From Cranoglanis bouderius (lineage: Eukaryota; Chordata; Actinopteri; Siluriformes; Cranoglanididae): 64,000 nucleotides of DNA. Below are positions 58,247-64,000 of the stretch, in pieces. The stretch spans positions 12,123,001-12,187,000 of the forward strand of contig CM042541.1 in NCBI GenBank assembly GCA_023630585.1, read 5' to 3'. The position numbers and the translations under genes are program-made. How positions within the stretch are numbered: the stretch's first letter is position 1; every line of letters starts with the position of its first letter. Below the pieces are notes generated by a model. The model was not told where the DNA came from. It ran no database searches and worked only from the letters and a program-made list of their open reading frames with translations.

Positions 58247-59472
58247 GGTGAGAGCGGGGTGATTTAAGCCATGTGGGTAAATTGAGCCACCCCTTGTTTC
58301 TAGGCAACCATAGACAAAATTGGTCATGTCATCCATTTGATGTATGTCTCCAGAGAGGCCCATGGAATAAGTGGTAAGCACATTTAAGTTCAAAAAAACA
58401 ACTTCTTTTTTTTTTTTTTGCTGTTCAAGGTGATTTTTTTAATGTTCAAAGAGTCATGATTATTGTGTCTGAACAATTATGGACAAGTTTGAAAAGATCT
58501 CGCGTGTTTTAGGAAGTTACAATATGAGGCTATACTGTTAGCATGACGTTAGCACTAAACTGCTGGATGGTACAAGTTTATTCATATTGAAGGAATGGGC
58601 TAATTTGAGCCAAAAGGCCTGGATTAAGTTGAGCCAGTGGTTCAACTCACCCCTTCTTATGATCATTAAAGTATTATTTTACTGTAATTCTACATTGCAT
58701 TCTTACATTTTATCACATAAATGATGACATTTTGAATTTTAGACCAAAAACCATCATGCCATGGTTCTATAAACAGAAGACAGATGGGGCTTTAAGTCCT
58801 CTTGTAGAGTTGGACAGAGCAGTGGGAGAGGTACAGAATGGGAGCTCCATACAGCAGGTGGAAGAGACATGAAGATCGACACGATGACTTTAAAGCGATA
58901 CATGGATTTGAAACAATTAGGAGAAGTAAAAATAACAGGGTATAAGAGAACAGGACGTGCTAATCAAGTCTTTGATGAAGAAATTGAGACAGTGATTGCA
59001 GACCATTTAAAAAATCTAGCTGCAATGTTTCATGGTCTAAGTGGCATGAAATGTCGTAAACTGGCATTTGAGTTGGCACGACCAAATTGGGCATTTATTT
59101 AGAGATTATAGCTTTAACTTATGTAAATCTCAATGTAAACTGCAATGGTCAATAAAGGATAAATAAAAAGATGACCATATAGGCTAATCAACTTTTAACC
59201 TTTTCTAGGACGTGATTGGTTCATGAGCCTTGTTGAAGAAATTTGGCCACTGATGTTTACTTCCCTGAAGCATTGACAAGTGGGATGATGAGTAGTAGCC
59301 TGGTTTAAAAAATAATTTGGTATTGAATTTGTCTTGCTTTGATATAGCATATGATGTGAAAATGTTCAACATAATCAATGGCACAATTTACCCCATGCGG
59401 CTCAACTTATCCTCTCCCTAGGCTCATCTTACCCCTCATTGCGGGCAAGTTGCAACTCACCCCGGTCTCCCC
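58247..59472 (+). mobile_element. Pogo-like DNA transposon with TA target duplication
   Basis: The end GGTGAGAGCGGGGTGATTTA on the left and, inversely, GGGGAGACCGGGGTGAGTTG on the right. TA directly outside both (58,245-58,246; 59,473-59,474). The inside holds repeated TTGAGCC / TTAAGTTGAGCC motifs near both ends and a plus-strand transposase fragment. At about 1.2 kb it is an internally deleted copy. Confidence 0.78.
58760..59270 (+). pseudogene. Pogo-like transposase N-terminal fragment
   Basis: The plus strand reads MPWFYKQKTDGALSPLVELD, RAVGEVQNGSSIQQVEET, then (frame ATG 58,869) MTLKRYMDLKQLG and GYKRTGRANQVFDEEIETVI then ADHLKNLAAMFHGLSGMKCR. This resembles the psq/CENP-B-type DNA-binding domains of pogo-like transposases. 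After a stop at 59,099 and a non-coding gap, RDWFMSLVEEIWP at about 59,208-59,250 resembles the continuing WF..F..R block. The DDE catalytic domain is missing. Confidence 0.62.
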
Positions 59473-59474
59473 TA

Positions 59475-60517
59475 CTGGAACACAAAGCAAGAGGTGATCC
59501 AACAAATGGACAGGAAGGGAAATGGTCCAGATGTTGTAGAATCAACACCTGTGTTGTGAAGTAGCATCTTACTGCATAGGAGCTATGAAATATAGGAAAT
59601 GTTAACCACTCAAACCAACTACTGCCATATCATTAGAGCAGTAGCTCCAAAACTAGTTATAGAAAAAAAAGTGCATTTTACAGCACAGACTAGTTGGGCA
59701 TATTTAAACTCATATTTGTAATGAACATGTAATGGATGTTAATATCAATTATAATTAGTAATAATTGATACTGGCAAAGAAATAGAAAAAGATATTAGAA
59801 TTAATGTAGGAGAGTTCCTGAGTACTTTCTATTATATCATAAATTGTCTGCTAATCCCATGTTATCATGATATTTTCTTCAAGAGAATGCTGCTCCAGAA
59901 CAAGTTGGACAGTATTATTCACCTTCTCTAGATCATGCTACACCTCTTAGTTTGGACACTATCTCTTTTATGTTTTTCTTTTTTAAAATGTTTCAGTATG
60001 TTGTACTAAATTGCTCAAAGACAATATTGTGCACCTTCCCTAGAATATATGACGTGTTAAATTGGACATTTTCATGCTTTCTGAATTTATTTTGTGTTGT
60101 GTTACTTGGTCAAAATTGCAACAGTTGTAAGCCTGGTCCTATTTATTTATTTATTTATTTATCAATCCATCCATCCTTTTTAAATTTTTTGTTATTGATT
60201 GCTTGATTGGTTGATTGATTGAAGACCAGTTGTAGCTTCATGTCTTGGTGAAGTTATAGACCCTTCAGTGTCTGTAAACAAAAAGAGATGTGCACAACCT
60301 GATTGGAAAAACACCCAAGTAGCCTAGAAACATGATGCTACTTGGTTATAATCTGACTAAAGAATCTATCAAATGGATGCACAGGTGGGGTAGGGGTGTA
60401 AAATGTGACTGTGCATTGTGGGAATATGCAATTCACAAGATGGAAATCAGCAGTCTATTAATTATGCATCTAATGCAATTGCACTGATTGAACACCAGCA
60501 GTCCCAATCTGTGCATG
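59475..60517. other. No recognisable gene; ATTT repeats
   Basis: AT-rich sequence with a TTTA run at 60,141-60,162 and TGATTG repeats at 60,196-60,222. An 84-codon Phe/Leu/Ile-rich frame at 59,952-60,206 is not credible as a gene. Confidence 0.4.
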
Positions 60518-60551
60518 CATCTATCTATCTATCTATATCTATATCTATCTA

Positions 60552-60620
<69 letters not shown>
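60518..60620. repeat. Compound (ATCT)n(TA)n(CA)n microsatellite
   Basis: ATCT units pass into about 22 TA units and about 10 CA units, ending precisely at the tip of a Tc1-like element. Confidence 0.93.
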
Positions 60621-60621
<1 letters not shown>

Positions 60622-60827
60622 GTGAGGGGAAAAAAGTATTTGATACCCTGCTGATTTTGTACATTTGCCCACTGACAAAGAAATGATCAGTCTATAATTT
60701 TAATGGTAGGTGTATTTTAACAGTGAGAGACAGAATAACAACAAAAAATTCCAGAAAAACACATTTCAAAAAAGTTACAAATTGATTTGCATTTTAATGA
60801 GGGAAATAAGTATTTGACTCCTTCGAC

Positions 60828-61837
60828 TTAGTACTTGGTGGCAAAACCCTTGTTGGCAATCACAGAGGTCAGACGTTTCTTGTAGTTGGCCATCAGGTTT
60901 GCACACATCTCAGGAGGGATTTTGTCCCACTCCTCTTTGCAGATCCTCTCCAAGTCATTTAGGTCTCGAGGCTGACATTTGGAAACTCGAACCTTCAGCT
61001 CCCTCCACAGATTTTCTATGGGATTAAGGTCTGGAGACTGGCTAGGCCACTCCAGGACCTTAATGTGCTTCTTCTTGAGCCACTCCTTTGTTGCCTTGGC
61101 TGTGTGTTTTGGGTCATTGCCATGCTGGAATACCCATCCACAACCCATTTTCAATGCCCTGGCTGAGGGAAGGAGGTTCTCACCCAACATTTGACGGTAC
61201 ATGGCCCTGTCCATCGTCCCTTTGATGTGATGCAGTTGTCCTGTCCCCTTAGCAGAAAAACACCCCCAAAGCATAATGTTTCCACCTCCATGTTTGACGG
61301 AGGGGATGGTGTTCTTGGGGTCATAGGCAGCATTCCTCCTCCTCCAAACACGGTTGAGTTGATGCCAAAAAGCTCGATTTTTGGTCTCATCTGACCACAA
61401 CACTTTCACCCAGTTCTCCTCTGAATCATTCAGGCAAACTTCAAACGGGCCTGTACATGTGCTTTCTTGAGCAGGGGGACCTTGCGGGCGCTGTAGGATT
61501 TCAGTCCTTCACGGCGTAGTGTGTTACCAATTGTTTTCTTGGTGAGTATGGTCCCAGCTGCCTTGCGATCATTAACAAGATCCTCCTGTGTAGTTCTGGG
61601 CTGATTCCTCACCGTTCTCATGATCATTGAAACTCCACAAGGTGAGATCTTGCATGGAACCCCAGATCGAGGGAGACTGACAGTTATTTTGTGTTTCTTC
61701 CATTTGCGAATAATCGCACCAACTGTTGTCACCTTCTCACCAAGCTGCTTGGCGATGGTCTTGTAGCTCATTCCAGCCTTGTGTAGGTCTACAGTCTTGT
61801 CACTGATATCCTTGGACAGCTCTTTGGTCTTGGCCAT
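60828..61837 (-). pseudogene. Tc1-like transposase, family C, with one main frame break and an Asp-to-Gly change
   Basis: ATG at 61,837 (MAKTKELSKDISDKTVDLHK). Helix-turn-helix GMSYKTIAKQLGEKVTTVGA-like, with QPRTTQEDLVNDRKAAGTIL following. A frame break near 61,430 follows LKFA, with small shifts around 61,380. Then the core: SDET at about 61,395, KHGGGNIMLWGCFSAKGTGQ, VFQHGNDPKHTAK (61,121-61,119 gives Gly where the catalytic Asp stands), and WPSQSPDLNPIENLWRELKV with the Glu 34 residues further on. It ends KGFATKY at 60,828. About 340 codons in total, the usual length. Confidence 0.9.
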
Positions 61838-61881
61838 GGTGGAGAGTTTGGAATCTGATTGATTGATTGCTTCTGTGGAAA

Positions 61882-61952
61882 GTGTCTTTTATGTAGGTAA
61901 AAAGCTGAGATTAGGATCCTAATCTCAGCTCGTTATCTGTGTAAAAGACACC
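61882..61952. repeat. Hairpin upstream of the family C transposase, second copy
   Basis: The core AGCTGAGATTAGGATCCTAA then TCTCAGCT (61,903-61,930) is a perfect 28-bp palindrome. The arms continue outward (GTGTCTTTTATGTAGGTAA and complement) with mismatches. It corresponds to 24,469-24,565 and lies about 45 bp before the transposase ATG. Confidence 0.88.
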
Positions 61953-62181
61953 TGGGAGCCAGAAATCTTGCTGATTGATAGGGGATCAAATACTTATTTC
62001 ACTCATTAAAATGCAAATCAATTTATAACTTTTTTGAAATGCATTTTTCTGGATTTTTTTGTTGTTATTCTGTCTCTCACTGTTAAAATACACCTACCAT
62101 TAAAATTATAGCCTGATCATTTCTTTGTCAGTGGGCAAACATACAAAATCAGCAGGGGATCAAATACTTTTTCCTTCACTG

Positions 62182-62745
62182 TACATAGATGCCTCATTGG
62201 CCGCTTTGGCCCGTTGCTATGATATGTCAACGCGTCCACCATGTTGATCTGGGCAAGACTGCCCTATACACAAATACAAGTAAACAGGGGAGCTGCGGTT
62301 GTCCTGGATAAAAACAACAAATAACATTTACATTTCTCAACCGATTTCAGTGGTTTATGATCTACATGGAGTACAAAAAGTTCTGTCTCCAGTTATTTAG
62401 AATCTCAATAGTTAGACTTATATAGATAATATATATACTCTAATATAATATACTTATATTAGACTCAATAGTTAGAAAATTATTCATAGTCATAAGGAAT
62501 TATGAAAACTCATGCTTGTCAAGCATAGATTTGACTTATTTTTCTTGGTTAATAAATGTGGAGACGTACCTAATTTAATATAATTTAATGTACATGAAAT
62601 GTGCATAAAGTTTTTTCATAGTGTAAATGGCTTTTTCTGGAAATATGGAAATAGTGCATCTTTAAGTACGAATAATTGACCATCATTGAGAAAATGGAAC
62701 AAATTCGGCAAATACAAATCAAATAGTGAGACACTGGCAGACAAG
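62182..62745. other. No recognisable feature
   Basis: AT-rich sequence with a TATAATATA-rich part at 62,425-62,460. Confidence 0.4.
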
Positions 62746-62749
62746 TCAA

Positions 62750-63335
62750 GTAGGTTTTTATTGTCATTCCTCTATATAGCCTGTATATATTGGAACGTTT
62801 TTTTCAGGACCATGGTGCAACACAGAACAGTATGCAAGACTACAGATACACAACAGTGTGAGACGAGTGCAAAACAATAAGTACACGAAACAAAACAATA
62901 AATACACAGGACAGTAAATACACTGGACAATAAATACACAGAACATTGACTGTAAACATAGACTGTAAACTGTAAGCTATTGTGTAATGTAGCAGCATAA
63001 GTATAGCAGTAATAATGGAAGCAAAAGAAAGTGAGTTCCATAGTAAAGTGACTGATGCAGCTATGTAAAGTGCAGTGTGCAGTAGAGTCTAACTGGGTTA
63101 GTGCGTGTGCAGAGGTATGAGTCTTACTGGGTTAAGTGTTTGACTGGCCCAGGTGAGCATTGGGAGGCAGCAGGGTTTTGAGTAATCTGACTGCCTCAGG
63201 GAAGAAACTATTGTGGAGTCTGCTGGTGGTGGCACGAATGCTCCCGTACCTCCTGCCAGATGGCAGGAGGGTGAATTGTCTGTGAAAAGGGTCGCCCGCA
63301 ATACTGGTGGCTTTGCGGATGCAGCAGTCAGTCTG
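62750..63335. mobile_element. Fish interspersed repeat with TTTATTGTCATT end
   Basis: It begins AGGTTTTTATTGTCATTCCT then CTATATAGCC, has an ACAATAAATACAC tandem-like stretch at 62,870-62,945, and continues CTGACTGCCTCAGGGAAGAA and CTCCTGCCAGATGGCAGGAG. I recognise this wording as a repeat found in many fish genomes, probably part of a retroposon. The contained short frames are artefacts. The TTTATTGTCATT tail also occurs at 38,915. Confidence 0.6.
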
Positions 63336-63390
63336 CTTTTTAAAAATTACTTTTAAAAAACTGCTTTTTAGTCTGCGGTAAAACATTTAT

Positions 63391-63439
63391 GTGATGCTGA
63401 TGATGATGATGATAATAATAGATTTATAATAGCAACTAG

Positions 63440-63480
<41 letters not shown>
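63391..63480. repeat. GAT/AAT microsatellite
   Basis: GATGAT units pass into about 15 ATA / AAT units. Confidence 0.92.
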
Positions 63481-63499
63481 CAAGAAGCCACGATTTGAT

Positions 63500-64000
63500 T
63501 CAACAATTGAATCATTATAGCCTATCGATACACCTACTCTTTGGAGATGAGTCAGGAAACTGAAGGAACCCAAATCGAACATTAATGCTCATTTCTGGTG
63601 TTTTTTGGGCCCTTAGCATGCTTAAAATTTCATGAAAGTCAATACACATGTCAGAGTTGTCGGTAGTTACGAGTAGGCAAAAGCTAAGACTTTTTTTGAC
63701 TAAAGTGGTGGGGTGAATTTTACCTACAGTCACCAAACTGGGTACATATATTGTTCTCATCAAGCCGGACAACTTTCAAAATGACAGTCATTAGCTCCGC
63801 CCAACAGGAAGTCAGCCATTTTGGATTTAATGTGGATTTTTTGAAAATTGCACATTCAGTCGTTTCCAATTTTCTCTGAAATCACAGCACAGCCGTTGAC
63901 TTTAACTTATGTGTATGATGATTTTGTCAGAGGACGTAGTGGTTATAAATCCGGATTTTGGCAGTGCAGAGTCACTATTTCATACTATTTCATACTCGTT
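63500..64000. repeat. Copy of the 35-45 kb array repeat
   Basis: Phrases CACCAAACTGGGTACATATA, CATTAGCTCCGCCCAACAGG then AAGTCAGCCATTTTGGAT, and TGAAAATTGCACATTCAGTC belong to the same repeat type as 35,051-45,710 and run to the window edge. Confidence 0.55.

Larger units (their letters stand above)
60620..62181 (-). mobile_element. Tc1-like element, family C, near full length, IR/DR type
   Basis: The left tip is CAGTGAGGGGAAAAAAGTAT and the right tip ends TTTTCCTTCACTG, with TA outside on the right. Inverted repeats are about 200 bp with AAGTATTTGA units near both ends of each. A hairpin (61,882-61,952) lies between the right inverted repeat and the transposase start, in the same position as in the copy at 24,252. 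The transposase is almost complete. Confidence 0.9.

Noticed and set aside
62759..63041. Cys/Tyr/Val-rich minus-strand frames of 60-89 codons
   Set aside because: They are translations of a tandem-like ACAATAAATACAC stretch inside an interspersed repeat.

Overview
This window looks like nuclear DNA from a teleost fish. It is AT-rich, its genes are split by GT-AG introns, and it is packed with Tc1-like, hAT-type, DIRS and gypsy elements of kinds known from fish genomes. The species cannot be fixed from the sequence. An ostariophysan such as a catfish is a guess from the repeat repertoire only.

The one host gene I can support is a minus-strand prolyl 4-hydroxylase alpha subunit, best matched to p4ha2. 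It runs from a signal-peptide exon at 49,892-49,975 down to two alternative exons at 5,003-5,062 and 4,864-4,929. I could assemble eleven consecutive coding exons with consistent splice sites and phases, about 456 codons. The last roughly 80 codons, with the second iron-binding histidine and the 2-oxoglutarate-binding lysine, are not in the window and should lie before base 1. The 5' untranslated first exon and the promoter were not found and should lie above 50 kb. Intron 1 of the coding part (30,189-49,891) is 19.7 kb and consists largely of mobile elements.

Layout. 1-2,090: DIRS-type retroelement remnant and inverted repeats. 2,300-4,415: two decayed Tc1-like elements. 4,860-30,190: p4ha2 coding exons 2-11, with introns holding nested hAT elements, a solo LTR with target duplication, at least eight Tc1-like copies from several families, MITEs and a gypsy fragment. 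30,400-35,050: a small segmental duplication and three Tc1-like copies, two of them fused. 35,050-45,710: a 10 kb array of diverged fish repeats with a GGGGCCAAGCAC end motif, interrupted by a second gypsy fragment in which protease is followed directly by integrase. 45,900-49,515: two hAT-type elements, one inside a Tc1-like transposase gene. 49,892-49,975: p4ha2 start exon. 50,700-57,330: a reverse-transcriptase-type pseudogene, a nested 2.7 kb foldback and a small foldback. 58,247-59,472: a pogo-like element. 60,620-62,181: a nearly complete Tc1-like copy. 62,750-64,000: more interspersed repeats.

All transposase and reverse transcriptase reading frames seen here are broken. The unusual points are structural: the adjacent alternative p4ha2 exons, a (CT)n microsatellite serving as the polypyrimidine tract of the p4ha2 start exon, a hairpin shared by both copies of one Tc1-like family, the protease-integrase order of the gypsy element, and several insertions with readable target duplications.
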